Part shown: one piece after another, positions 56,669 to 64,000 of the stretch
Numbering within the stretch: position 1 is the first letter of the stretch
Layout: each line of letters opens with the position of its first letter
Notes under the pieces: model-generated
Seen by the model: only the letters and a program-made list of their open reading frames with translations
What the model was told of the DNA's origin: nothing
Databases searched by the model: none
NCBI RefSeq assembly: GCF_000373185.1
Contig: NZ_KB890649.1
Span: forward strand, 62,001-126,000
DNA from: Segatella paludivivens DSM 17968 = JCM 13650
GTDB lineage: Bacteria > Bacteroidota > Bacteroidia > Bacteroidales > Bacteroidaceae
Direction of reading: 5' to 3'
Length of the DNA stretch: 64,000 nucleotides
Program-made: the position numbers and the translations under genes

Positions 56669-57268
56669 TTAAATAGACTGCAATCTGGCTATATACTTAC
56701 CTAGTATATCAAATTCTATATTTACACAACTCTCTAACCTAATATCGCAAAAATTTGTATTTGCTCTTGTATAAGGTATTATTGCAACTGTGAATGTATT
56801 TTCTGTAGGTTCACAGACTGTTAATGATACTCCGTTAACTGTAACAGAACCTTTATCTACTGTAAAATAGCCTTTCTTAGCCATTTCTTTGTCCTGTTTG
56901 TATTCAAAAGTGAAATATGTACTTCCGTCGGCATCTTTGATATTAATACATTTTGCGGTTTCGTCGACATGTCCTTGCACTATGTGTCCGTCAAGCCTAC
57001 CGTTCATTATCATAGACCGTTCTACGTTCACATGGTTACCTATTTTCAGCAACCTCAGGTTTGACCTATCAAGAGTCTCTTTCATTGCTGTCACAGTATA
57101 TGTATCGCCTTCAATGTGTACAACAGTCAGGCATACACCATTATGAGATATGCTTTGGTCTATTTTTAACTCATTCGTAAATGAGCACTTCATTGTTAGG
57201 TCTATATTTTCTTTGTCTCTCTTAATAGCTACTACTGTAGCCATTTCTTCTACAATTCCACTAAACAT
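56669..57268 (-). CDS. ribE: Riboflavin synthase, alpha chain
   Basis: 199 residues from the ATG at 57268 (MFSGIVEEMATVVAIKR is the classic start; the longer frame runs through the structured RNA and is rejected). Two lumazine-binding repeats; the second begins DGHIVQGHVDETAKC. Combines two lumazine molecules into riboflavin. Preceded by about 235 nt of leader/ncRNA with a terminator-like T tract 30 bp before the start. No FMN riboswitch consensus was found. Confidence 0.95.
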   Translation of the reverse strand: MFSGIVEEMATVVAIKRDKENIDLTMKCSFTNELKIDQSISHNGVCLTVVHIEGDTYTVTAMKETLDRSNLRLLKIGNHVNVERSMIMNGRLDGHIVQGHVDETAKCINIKDADGSTYFTFEYKQDKEMAKKGYFTVDKGSVTVNGVSLTVCEPTENTFTVAIIPYTRANTNFCDIRLESCVNIEFDILGKYIARLQSI

Positions 57269-57297
57269 AAAATAAGATATTGGTTTGATAAAAAGGG

Positions 57298-57503
57298 AAA
57301 AAAGGGGTTGCTCGATGATGTGATGAAACTCCGAGCATTTCAAGATTTGAGAGCTCCCAGTTTTTGTAATCCGCTGGTCAAAAGACTTACCTTCGATGAA
57401 GTTTATGCGGCCCGCCATTAAGATGAGAAACTTTCTCGGTTTTCGATATTATTTGATGAGTATCCCGATCAAACCGATACAACCCCGAATATCTTTCTCC
57501 TTT
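57298..57503 (-). ncRNA. Candidate structured RNA, 6S-like
   Basis: About 206 nt on the minus strand, with a perfect promoter (next entry), and a T tract (57303-57298, then CCC and more T). A closing stem joins the two ends: GGGGTTG (57486-57480) with CAACCCC (57310-57304). Inside, CCGAG/CUCGG, UUUGAU/AUCAAA and GAGAAA/UUUCUC stems are possible. Long closing stem, central asymmetric region and terminator fit a 6S-type RNA such as the Bacteroidales-1 class. A transcription-attenuating leader of ribE is the alternative. I cannot fold or align it here. Confidence 0.5.
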
Positions 57504-57509
57504 GTACTG

Positions 57510-57541
57510 CAAAGATAATTTCTTTTATTGTATCTTCCAAA
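57510..57541 (-). promoter_or_regulatory. Promoter of the structured RNA upstream of ribE
   Basis: Minus-strand TATCTTTG (57517-57510) with TTTG at 57541-57538, exactly 20 bp between: a full consensus promoter, directly behind the stop codon of the upstream gene. Confidence 0.7.
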
Positions 57542-57549
57542 TATTTTGC

Positions 57550-59160
57550 CTAAAATCTTTTTATTTTGATAAATCCTATTCTGTGGCTTATGCCTTCTTT
57601 GTTTATGATTCTTATCATGTACATTCCATCTTTTAGGCTTGTGATATCAACGACATTGGATTTTGCATGTAACATTTTTATTCCGTTGCCGTCTAATCCG
57701 GTAGCAATAATCATCCCGTCACACTCTTTACACCATGTCGGTAATATTGCTTTCCCTCCATCATTAGAGATAAGGCTTGATGTATTGCAAACTTTTGATA
57801 CACTTTGTACGGCTTCACTTTCATTGCCATATCGATCCATTGCAGCAACAGCATAGTATCTGTCGTCATTTGCTGGGATAGTGATAATGTTAGTTTCTTG
57901 CCTTGTAAGCATTAGATTCTCTGGCTTGCTTGTATCTACAGGCCATGTCCTGCTGCTATATATGTTGTATGTAATGTCTTTTTCCTTATCCCAACGCAAT
58001 ACTCCGTCACTTTTAGTTAAGCCGGTTGGTGCCTTTGGTGCAATGCTGTCTATCCAAGTCATAGCAGGTACTAGGGCTGGTGATGTGTCGAATTCGTTTG
58101 TAGCGAAATCGTATATACCCTTTGTATCATCAGTAAAAAATTTACTCCTGAAATAAGCATGCCCCATGCCATATTTGCGTGTTATTTCCATTTCGCGCGT
58201 TATGTCATCAAGACTCCAATCTTTTTCACTTGGTGACATGAAGTATATCCCAAGCCCTGGACATATAATTTTATTGTTAGATAGTTCTTTCCAGTCAATA
58301 GCGAAAGGATAGAAATTGTTTTCTTTGAAATACATCATAGGAAACAGTTCGTCCATGAGTCCGTTTTTTAGCCAACCCTGTGCATCTTGTAACACTGTTG
58401 AGTAGGCATTCCAACCATGACTCCAGTATCTTGTAAGATCATCAGCTTTTCCGATAGGTGAGCAACTCATTTTCACCCAAGGCTTAATACTTTTTACTTC
58501 ATTACTGATAGCCTCTACGATTCTAGTGATATATTGTCTTCCTTGATTTCCGCTAACCTTAATTTTCCATGTTTCAGGATATCTTATATAGTCAAGATTG
58601 ATACCATCTATATCATATTTTTCAGTGATCTCTTTGCATAATGTTGCAAGGTAATTGGCTGTTTCTGGCATTTCTGGATTCATGTACCCTTCATCAGCAA
58701 TCTTGCATATTAATCCGGGAAATCTTTGTCGTAATCTTTTGCATCCTAAAGAATTCCATTTGCCAACAGGAATTGTTACAACCCAAGCATGTAGCTCCAT
58801 GCCCCTCTTGTGACATTCACTAATTGCAAATTCAAGTGCGTCATACCCCGGACTCTTTCCTGGGAATCCGCTGAGGCAACCATCCCATGGTTCGTATTCA
58901 GAAGGATAAATCATTGTACCTCTTACACGTGTTTGTAAGAGTACTGTATTAATTCCTGCTTTTTGGAGCTTGTCAAGTATATTTGTCAGTTCTTGTTTCT
59001 GTCTTTCCATTGATAGGCTATGCTGTGAGTAGCTGTGGGGCCAGTCTAGTCCGCCTATAGTTGTAAGCCAAACAGCCCTTACTTCTCTTTTTGGTTGAGC
59101 AAAGGAGAGTAGGGCGGTTGATAAGAATGTTAAAAGTATAATGAAAGTTCTCCGGTTCAT
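57550..59160 (-). CDS. GH10-like (GHL10/DUF187) family glycosyl hydrolase
   Basis: 536 residues. Signal peptide (1-21, LLSFAQ cleavage), then a TIM-barrel domain of the YngK-type GHL10 family: REVRAVWLTTIGGLDWPHS, GINTVLLQTRVRGTMIYPSEYEPWDG (core VRGTMIYPSEYEPW), LHAWVV, DIDGINLDYIRYPE. A fibronectin-III-like part follows and the final 70 residues (DITSLKDGMYMIRIINKEG, ...GFIKIKRF) resemble a type IX secretion C-terminal sorting domain. Probably a surface or secreted polysaccharide-cleaving enzyme; substrate unknown. It starts 3 bp after coaW. Confidence 0.88.
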   Translation of the reverse strand: MNRRTFIILLTFLSTALLSFAQPKREVRAVWLTTIGGLDWPHSYSQHSLSMERQKQELTNILDKLQKAGINTVLLQTRVRGTMIYPSEYEPWDGCLSGFPGKSPGYDALEFAISECHKRGMELHAWVVTIPVGKWNSLGCKRLRQRFPGLICKIADEGYMNPEMPETANYLATLCKEITEKYDIDGINLDYIRYPETWKIKVSGNQGRQYITRIVEAISNEVKSIKPWVKMSCSPIGKADDLTRYWSHGWNAYSTVLQDAQGWLKNGLMDELFPMMYFKENNFYPFAIDWKELSNNKIICPGLGIYFMSPSEKDWSLDDITREMEITRKYGMGHAYFRSKFFTDDTKGIYDFATNEFDTSPALVPAMTWIDSIAPKAPTGLTKSDGVLRWDKEKDITYNIYSSRTWPVDTSKPENLMLTRQETNIITIPANDDRYYAVAAMDRYGNESEAVQSVSKVCNTSSLISNDGGKAILPTWCKECDGMIIATGLDGNGIKMLHAKSNVVDITSLKDGMYMIRIINKEGISHRIGFIKIKRF

Positions 59161-59163
59161 ATT

Positions 59164-59991
59164 TTATCGTTTCTGTGTATAAGACAATGCGGCACCAATA
59201 GCGGTACAAAATTCGCTGTATTTTGGTATTCTGAAGTGTACACCATATAGTTTTTCCATTGAAGGGTAGACTTCTCTACACTGTGGGAGTAGTGTTAGGT
59301 TTCCAATAATCACAAAATCCTTAATTCCGCTTCCTTGGCTGCTTAATATACTACTAGAACCTACGGCTTGCAATACCATATATATTAATCCTATGGCAAT
59401 ATCCTCGCGACTTGCATTTGCCTTAGCGTTACTAAACAAACTCGCAGTCGCTGTCATTGGTAAGCCAGGTAATGGTTTTGCGCTGATGTCACCTATAAGA
59501 AGATTTATTTTAGAGATATCACCTTCCATTGCTAATGTAGCAACTTGCATTATATCATCAGTTTGAAGCATTATGCGGCTCAGTCCTTGTAAGGTTCCAC
59601 CACCGATACCGATACCACCGATATGTCGAATGTCTTCGCCATCACATTTTACAAGGCTTGTTCCTGTTCCCATACTGATAACAATCATTCTGTCTAGTTT
59701 GCTTTCATATCTTGCTCCAAGGCCGTCAGCGATGAACTCTTCTGCTTTGCCAGTAGACAAACCATATATATTTTCATCAAAATATGCAGAACCGACACCA
59801 GTAAGCATCACTTTCTCAACATCTTGCAATTTTATATTGTTGTCATGTAGGTATTTGCCAAATGCTCCGTACAATGAGGTTATAGGGTCTGTAGCTTTAA
59901 TGCGAAAAGGATTTATGACCACTCCTTCCTCATTAATTCCAACTATCTTTGTAGTACTTATGCCTACGTCAATTCCAATTACAATACTCAT
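59164..59991 (-). CDS. coaW: Type II pantothenate kinase
   Basis: 275 residues. Actin-fold kinase of the CoaW class: phosphate loop GIDVGISTTKIVGI at residues 5-18, MISMGTGTSLV, GGIGIGGGTLQGLSRIML near residue 130 and a C-terminal IGNLTLLP segment. First committed step of coenzyme A synthesis, phosphorylating pantothenate. In Bacteroidota the type II form replaces CoaA. The start overlaps the EamA gene stop by 4 bp (ATGA) and the next gene follows after 3 bp, so it is translationally coupled in the operon. Confidence 0.92.
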   Translation of the reverse strand: MSIVIGIDVGISTTKIVGINEEGVVINPFRIKATDPITSLYGAFGKYLHDNNIKLQDVEKVMLTGVGSAYFDENIYGLSTGKAEEFIADGLGARYESKLDRMIVISMGTGTSLVKCDGEDIRHIGGIGIGGGTLQGLSRIMLQTDDIMQVATLAMEGDISKINLLIGDISAKPLPGLPMTATASLFSNAKANASREDIAIGLIYMVLQAVGSSSILSSQGSGIKDFVIIGNLTLLPQCREVYPSMEKLYGVHFRIPKYSEFCTAIGAALSYTQKR

Positions 59992-60881
59992 AATTTTAAT
60001 TGATTTACTTTATTTTGTATTACAGCTCTTCTCGTTTGGAGTAGAACGCTTGTTAATATCAGTATAATGCCAATATAAAATGAAAGGTTTACATATTTTG
60101 CTTCACCGAAGAATATGAATGCCATAAGTACGGTGTAGCAGGGTTCAAGATTGTATGTAAGGTTTACTGTGAATGCGCTTAATGAACGCAGTGCCTGAAT
60201 TTGCAGTAGATATAATCCTACAGTGCAGAATAAAGCATGGCAAAGCATCCACCATAAATTGCTCCCACTAGGTATCACCTGTATATCTTGATGAATATTG
60301 AATATCGTTGTATATATTGGTATGATTGCTGTTACAATAATCAATCCTGCAGACATTTCATAAAATAATACCGTTCTGCTTTTAATACCTTTACTATATT
60401 TCTTGTTGAAAATAGAATATATAGAACTGATTGCAGCACTTCCCACACCAATCAGTATTCCATATCTATATCTGGAATCAAACGAGAATACGCATAACAG
60501 TCCTAATACAGTAATAAGCGAAAACGCTATCTCGGTCCATGAAAATCTTTTTTTAAGTATTGCTGGTTCGAATATGGCTGTGAATACACCAACTAATGAA
60601 TAGCATATAACACCAATAGACACATTTGATGCTTTAATGCTTCCATAAAACATCATCCAATGAATTCCTAGTAATGCTCCGCACATAGCAAGTTGTGCTA
60701 GTTTCTTTAGACTAATCTTTGGAAGCCCAGTAAACACAATTAGTATTAGTGATGTGAAGAACATACGATACCATACAATGTCTACTTCATTGAGTGTTAT
60801 TAATTTACCGAATAGACCTGTAAATCCAGCAAGCATCACACTTAGATGCAATTGTATAAAGGCTGTTTTAGTCTTTTCCAT
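59988..60881 (-). CDS. EamA/DMT-superfamily transporter
   Basis: 297 residues with about ten membrane helices arranged as two EamA repeats; the second repeat includes LQIQALRSLSAFTVNLTYNLEPCYTVLMAFIFFGE (core FTVNLTYNLEPCYTVL). These permeases export metabolites or drugs; substrate cannot be assigned. Its position ahead of pantothenate kinase hints at a link to pantothenate or coenzyme A precursors, as inference only. 8 bp from the cupin gene; overlaps coaW by 4 bp. Confidence 0.88.
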   Translation of the reverse strand: MEKTKTAFIQLHLSVMLAGFTGLFGKLITLNEVDIVWYRMFFTSLILIVFTGLPKISLKKLAQLAMCGALLGIHWMMFYGSIKASNVSIGVICYSLVGVFTAIFEPAILKKRFSWTEIAFSLITVLGLLCVFSFDSRYRYGILIGVGSAAISSIYSIFNKKYSKGIKSRTVLFYEMSAGLIIVTAIIPIYTTIFNIHQDIQVIPSGSNLWWMLCHALFCTVGLYLLQIQALRSLSAFTVNLTYNLEPCYTVLMAFIFFGEAKYVNLSFYIGIILILTSVLLQTRRAVIQNKVNQLKL

Positions 60882-60889
60882 TTATATCA

Positions 60890-61222
60890 TTAATGGTGCT
60901 CAGGAACAATAGCTAGATATTCTACGTCTTCGCTAGTAGTATTTTCCATGTAATGGTTATGGTTCATTGGACAATAATGCACCTGACCTTCTTTAGCAGT
61001 CTCAACATTTCCATCATAATGGAATGTCACGCTACCTTTAAGTATATATACTATTTCGCAATTTCCCTCGTGAGTGTGAAGACCCGTTGATGCTCCCGGT
61101 TTAAGAACACTCTTCATAATCTTTACCTTCTCATCAACGTAGTTACGAGTGTCAAGTTCACCTTGACCTCCTTTAAAGCCCATTATCTTGGCTTCTTCAA
61201 TGTCTTTAAAATCAATTATCAT
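60890..61222 (-). CDS. Small cupin-domain protein
   Basis: 110 residues, one cupin barrel. Metal-ligand motif 1: H49-T-H51 ... E56 in GLHTHEGNCEIVYILKG; motif 2 contains H88/H90 (CPMNHNHYMEN). Such single-domain cupins bind a metal and act as enzymes or sensors. First gene of the operon cupin, EamA, coaW, GH10-like. Confidence 0.85.
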   Translation of the reverse strand: MIIDFKDIEEAKIMGFKGGQGELDTRNYVDEKVKIMKSVLKPGASTGLHTHEGNCEIVYILKGSVTFHYDGNVETAKEGQVHYCPMNHNHYMENTTSEDVEYLAIVPEHH

Positions 61223-61280
61223 AATTGTTTTGGTTTATGGCTGATAGTTTAACCTGCTTTCAGCTTATTAACATTCTCGG

Positions 61281-61288
61281 CAAAGGTA
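61281..61288 (-). promoter_or_regulatory. -7 element of the cupin operon
   Basis: Minus-strand TACCTTTG (61288-61281); predicted start about 61274. It overlaps the terminator region of the upstream Oar gene; no good -33 element. Confidence 0.5.
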
Positions 61289-61289
61289 A

Positions 61290-61330
61290 TAAAAAAAAGG
61301 TAACCTCAGAAAGAGATTACCTTTTTTTAT
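61290..61330 (-). terminator. Terminator of the Oar-like gene
   Basis: Stem AAAAAAAGGTAA...TTACCTTTTTTT with flanking A/T runs, usable on both strands. It lies just past the stop codon of the Oar-like gene (61356). Confidence 0.8.
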
Positions 61331-61355
61331 ATATTATCTAAGTTCTATTTCTAGA

Positions 61356-64000
61356 TTAGAATGTTACACGCAAACCAACTTGCATGTGCCAACGGCTATC
61401 ATAATCGCTTACATAGGTTGATGTTGCGCCATAAACAAATGATGGTGTCTTAGTCTTTGTGTCTACGTTATAAACTGTTATGATTGGTGTGTTGTATGTA
61501 CTTGTATAGAACTCACCCCAATGCTTGTTAAGAAGGTTACCAACATTTAGGATATCAAATACCAAACTAACCTTGCTCCCCTTCTCCTTTAGATAGAAGA
61601 AATCTTGTGTGAAGTGAAGATCGAAGTGATTCTCCCAAGGTGCGAGGTTTGAGTTACGATCTGCATACTGACCACGGTGATCCTTTGCATATTTGTCACC
61701 CTCAATCCAGTTTTCAAATGCTTGACGGCTTTGTTCTGCTGTCATGATGACCTTTTTAGTTTTGCTGTCAACATTATCAACGAAGTTCATTGCTGCCAAT
61801 TCTGTCTTTGTCGGGATATAAAGCAATGTGTTACCCTTTGCAAATTCTCCATTGAAAGATGCGCTAGGATTATCGTTCATTGTTAAGCTGTAACGCTGAC
61901 CACTGTTACCATTGTATGTAAGGGTAACATGTGTCTGCCAACGACCATTACCATAAGTTTTAGAGTTATAAGATGCCTGGACCATTAAGCGATGAGGCAT
62001 ATCAAACATTGAGTAAGCTAATACTGGTTTGTTTGGGTCTACGCAATAGTAGTATTTCCAGTTAGACGTTGCAACTGAAGATGTACCATCGTTTACAGAA
62101 TATGAGTGACCGAAAGTATAACTTGCCATCAAGTCAAGACCGAAATCGAAACTCTTTTCAAACTTAGCACTGAAGCTGTAGCTATGACCTTGGTTGATAT
62201 TGCTCAAGTTAATAACAGAGTTGGCATTATAAGTACCAGTAGTTCCGTTAAGAGTATAAGTATCACTCTGGTTACTGTTATAGTATGTTGTAGCTGAAGC
62301 TTCTACTCCAGGAACGGCATAAATCTTACCGTTATTGCTTAAAGCAACATTGCTAAACCATACTGCGTTAAGTGCGCGAGAATATAAAGCTTCCAATGTC
62401 ATTTTTACACCGAAAGGCAACTGCTGTTCCCATGCCAAGTTTGTTCTGAATGTTTGTGGATAACGAAACTTGTGATCTACAGTTACAATATCAGGGTTTA
62501 CACCGCCTAATGTTCCATATTGTGCACGAATTTGGTCTGGTGTCTTAGAACCATCTGCACTAAATACAGGACCTGTGTATGGACCTGTTTTTGGAATGCG
62601 AATATTAAGTCCTTTCATTTCCATACCTGTGCCAGCCCAAGCATTCTCAAGCCATACGAAAGGTGCACGACCGTTAAAGATACCAACACCACCACGAAGT
62701 AATGATGTGTGCTGCTCGTTCATGTTCCAACGGAAACCGACGCGTGGTGAAGCCATAACCATTGAAGCTGGACGACGACCAACAACTGCTCCTGAGTTTG
62801 CGGCCCAGTTGTCTGTTGCGTTGAATGTAGGGTTGTAAGTAATACTGTTGAAGTATAATGGGAAATCAATACGCATACCGTATGTCAACTGGAATGCAGT
62901 AGACATATCCCATTTGTCCTGAATGTAAAAACCGAACATTCCTGCTTTAAATGGAGTCTTCCATTCTGTAGTACCAGTAAGTGTTGGGTCTGAATATTTC
63001 ATTACATAACCTGAGTTTGGAGCTATTGACTGGTCAGCGAGGAATGAACTCAACTGATTATAGTTATAAGAGAATTCACCAAATGCAGCCTGATAGAAAC
63101 CATTCTTCATATTGTAAACTTCATTGTGTGTACCCAAAGTAATTGTATGATTACCTGAATAGATTGAGAAGTTATCTTCTAATGTCCAAATATCCTGATT
63201 AAGAGAGTTTACACCTGAAGAAAACTCTGTACCCATATTAACATTATAACCATCACCACTGAAGTATAATGTCGGACCTGCGTATGGAATTGCACGGTGA
63301 TCACGAACCATTGTTAAACCTGCACGGAGTTCGTTATAATACTTATCTCCAAGATGTGATGTTAACTCTGCAACAAAAGAGTTTGTGTTGTCTTTCATTC
63401 TATAGCTAGAATTATTGAAAGAGAACGATGTCTGTCCGTTACTGAATTGGTCAGCATAAGAGAAGTTTCCTTGATAACGGAAAGTGAAATGGTTGTTATT
63501 GTTTATATTCCAATCTAAACGACCTAATAAAGATGTTCCTTCTTTAGCAATATCGCGTTGATTGTATGTTTCTTCAATACCAGTAGCTTTCTTGTATATA
63601 TCTACAAGCTGTTGAGCTGTTTTTGCATCCATGAAATATCCGTCTGCACCAGCATAATAAGTAGAAGGATAAGTGTTTTTCTTGTATTCAACAGATGAGA
63701 AAAAGAACAATTTGTCTTTGATGATAGGACCACCGAACGTAGCTCCATAAGTCTGTGTTGACTCATTAGTTAATTTCTGTGTTCTGTTGTATGCCTGACT
63801 GTAACGGCCATACATATTTTCATCAGTATAGTATCCAAATGCAGTTCCTGTGAACTTGTTGGTACCAGACTTTGTAATAGCATTGATAGCACCACCAGTG
63901 AAACCACTCTGACGAACATCAAAAGGAGATACAGCGATCTGAATCTGCTCAATAGCGTCCATTGAAATTGGGTTAGCACCTGTCTGACCACCGTTTGTAC
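61356..64000 (-). CDS. Oar-like TonB-dependent receptor (5' end outside window)
   Basis: 880 codons plus stop are visible; the 5' part lies beyond the window. The frame continues upstream of the first methionine through TNGGQTGANPIS, the family plug sequence, then DAIEQIQIAVSPFDVRQSGFTGGAINAITKSGTN, followed by the barrel and ending SRWHMQVGLRVTF. The Oar family are outer-membrane TonB-dependent receptors with carboxypeptidase-like N-terminal domains. They lack a SusD partner. Ligand unknown. Confidence 0.93.
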   Translation of the reverse strand, partial: TNGGQTGANPISMDAIEQIQIAVSPFDVRQSGFTGGAINAITKSGTNKFTGTAFGYYTDENMYGRYSQAYNRTQKLTNESTQTYGATFGGPIIKDKLFFFSSVEYKKNTYPSTYYAGADGYFMDAKTAQQLVDIYKKATGIEETYNQRDIAKEGTSLLGRLDWNINNNNHFTFRYQGNFSYADQFSNGQTSFSFNNSSYRMKDNTNSFVAELTSHLGDKYYNELRAGLTMVRDHRAIPYAGPTLYFSGDGYNVNMGTEFSSGVNSLNQDIWTLEDNFSIYSGNHTITLGTHNEVYNMKNGFYQAAFGEFSYNYNQLSSFLADQSIAPNSGYVMKYSDPTLTGTTEWKTPFKAGMFGFYIQDKWDMSTAFQLTYGMRIDFPLYFNSITYNPTFNATDNWAANSGAVVGRRPASMVMASPRVGFRWNMNEQHTSLLRGGVGIFNGRAPFVWLENAWAGTGMEMKGLNIRIPKTGPYTGPVFSADGSKTPDQIRAQYGTLGGVNPDIVTVDHKFRYPQTFRTNLAWEQQLPFGVKMTLEALYSRALNAVWFSNVALSNNGKIYAVPGVEASATTYYNSNQSDTYTLNGTTGTYNANSVINLSNINQGHSYSFSAKFEKSFDFGLDLMASYTFGHSYSVNDGTSSVATSNWKYYYCVDPNKPVLAYSMFDMPHRLMVQASYNSKTYGNGRWQTHVTLTYNGNSGQRYSLTMNDNPSASFNGEFAKGNTLLYIPTKTELAAMNFVDNVDSKTKKVIMTAEQSRQAFENWIEGDKYAKDHRGQYADRNSNLAPWENHFDLHFTQDFFYLKEKGSKVSLVFDILNVGNLLNKHWGEFYTSTYNTPIITVYNVDTKTKTPSFVYGATSTYVSDYDSRWHMQVGLRVTF

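Noticed and set aside
56669..57418. Longer start for riboflavin synthase at 57418
   Set aside because: The first 50 residues (MAGRINFIEGK...) do not resemble riboflavin synthase and run through a structured RNA with a T tract; MFSGIVEE at 57268 is the family start.
57298..57503. FMN riboswitch before ribE
   Set aside because: The conserved AGGGTGAAATTCC-type blocks of the FMN aptamer are absent.

Overview
The window looks like chromosomal DNA of a member of the Bacteroidota, most likely a Prevotella-type Bacteroidales. Reasons seen in the sequence: AT-rich DNA, promoters of the Bacteroidales type (TTTG about 20 bp upstream of TAnnTTTG), few Shine-Dalgarno sequences, a SusC/SusD pair with an ECF sigma/FecR pair, an Oar-like TonB-dependent receptor, DUF4153 and DUF1015 proteins, a serine palmitoyltransferase-like enzyme and a FecI-like sigma factor. 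No intact insertion sequence, prophage or CRISPR array was found. Most of the window is ordinary core genome.

Layout. 1-2800 (minus): a porin-like protein, an imelysin (M75) lipoprotein and a truncated lipoprotein, behind a long structured leader. 3477-6171 (plus): a DUF4153 membrane protein and a hemerythrin-LuxR regulator. 6173-9833 (minus): an apparent operon kdsA, kdsD, a secreted phospholipase D-like protein and a LuxR regulator with a degenerate receiver. 9834-11126: gene-poor DNA with a 22-bp tandem repeat and palindromes. 11127-13481 (minus): an MscS-type channel. 13627-26357 (plus): GlcNAc-kinase-like, gyrA, three tandem paralogous TPR proteins, a DbpA-like helicase, serC, serA, DUF1015 and a YigZ-family protein. 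Then come tRNA-Ser(CGA) and a signalling/uptake locus (ECF sigma, FecR, STN-containing SusC, SusD, TlpA-like thioredoxin), followed by a decayed group II intron tail.

34786-44722: gdhA (minus), then a minus-strand operon lon, tgt, lptF-like permease and a RhlE-like helicase, then trmN6-like (plus) and a diacylglycerol-kinase-family lipid kinase (minus). 44892-46079: spt (plus), divergent from the lipid kinase. 46496-46664: two identical tRNA-Pro(TGG) genes. 46710-48355: a 1.6-kb gene-free region with iteron-like repeats and palindromes. 48373-52189 (minus): glnS, a TPR protein and dedA. Next come a candidate small RNA, mltG (minus), a phosphoglycolate-phosphatase-like HAD gene (plus), and tolC with a LytTR regulator whose receiver lacks the phospho-acceptor (minus). 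56669-64000 (minus): ribE preceded by a candidate structured RNA, a four-gene operon (cupin, EamA transporter, type II pantothenate kinase, GH10-like hydrolase), and the 3' part of an Oar-like receptor.

The most rewarding places for follow-up are non-coding: the roughly 206-nt structured RNA upstream of ribE, the roughly 88-nt orphan transcript unit between glnS and mltG, the long leader of the porin/imelysin operon, and the two repeat-rich gaps. Among proteins: a Tgt missing two of the three zinc cysteines, two response-regulator-like proteins without phosphorylation sites, and the pairing of spt with a lipid kinase.
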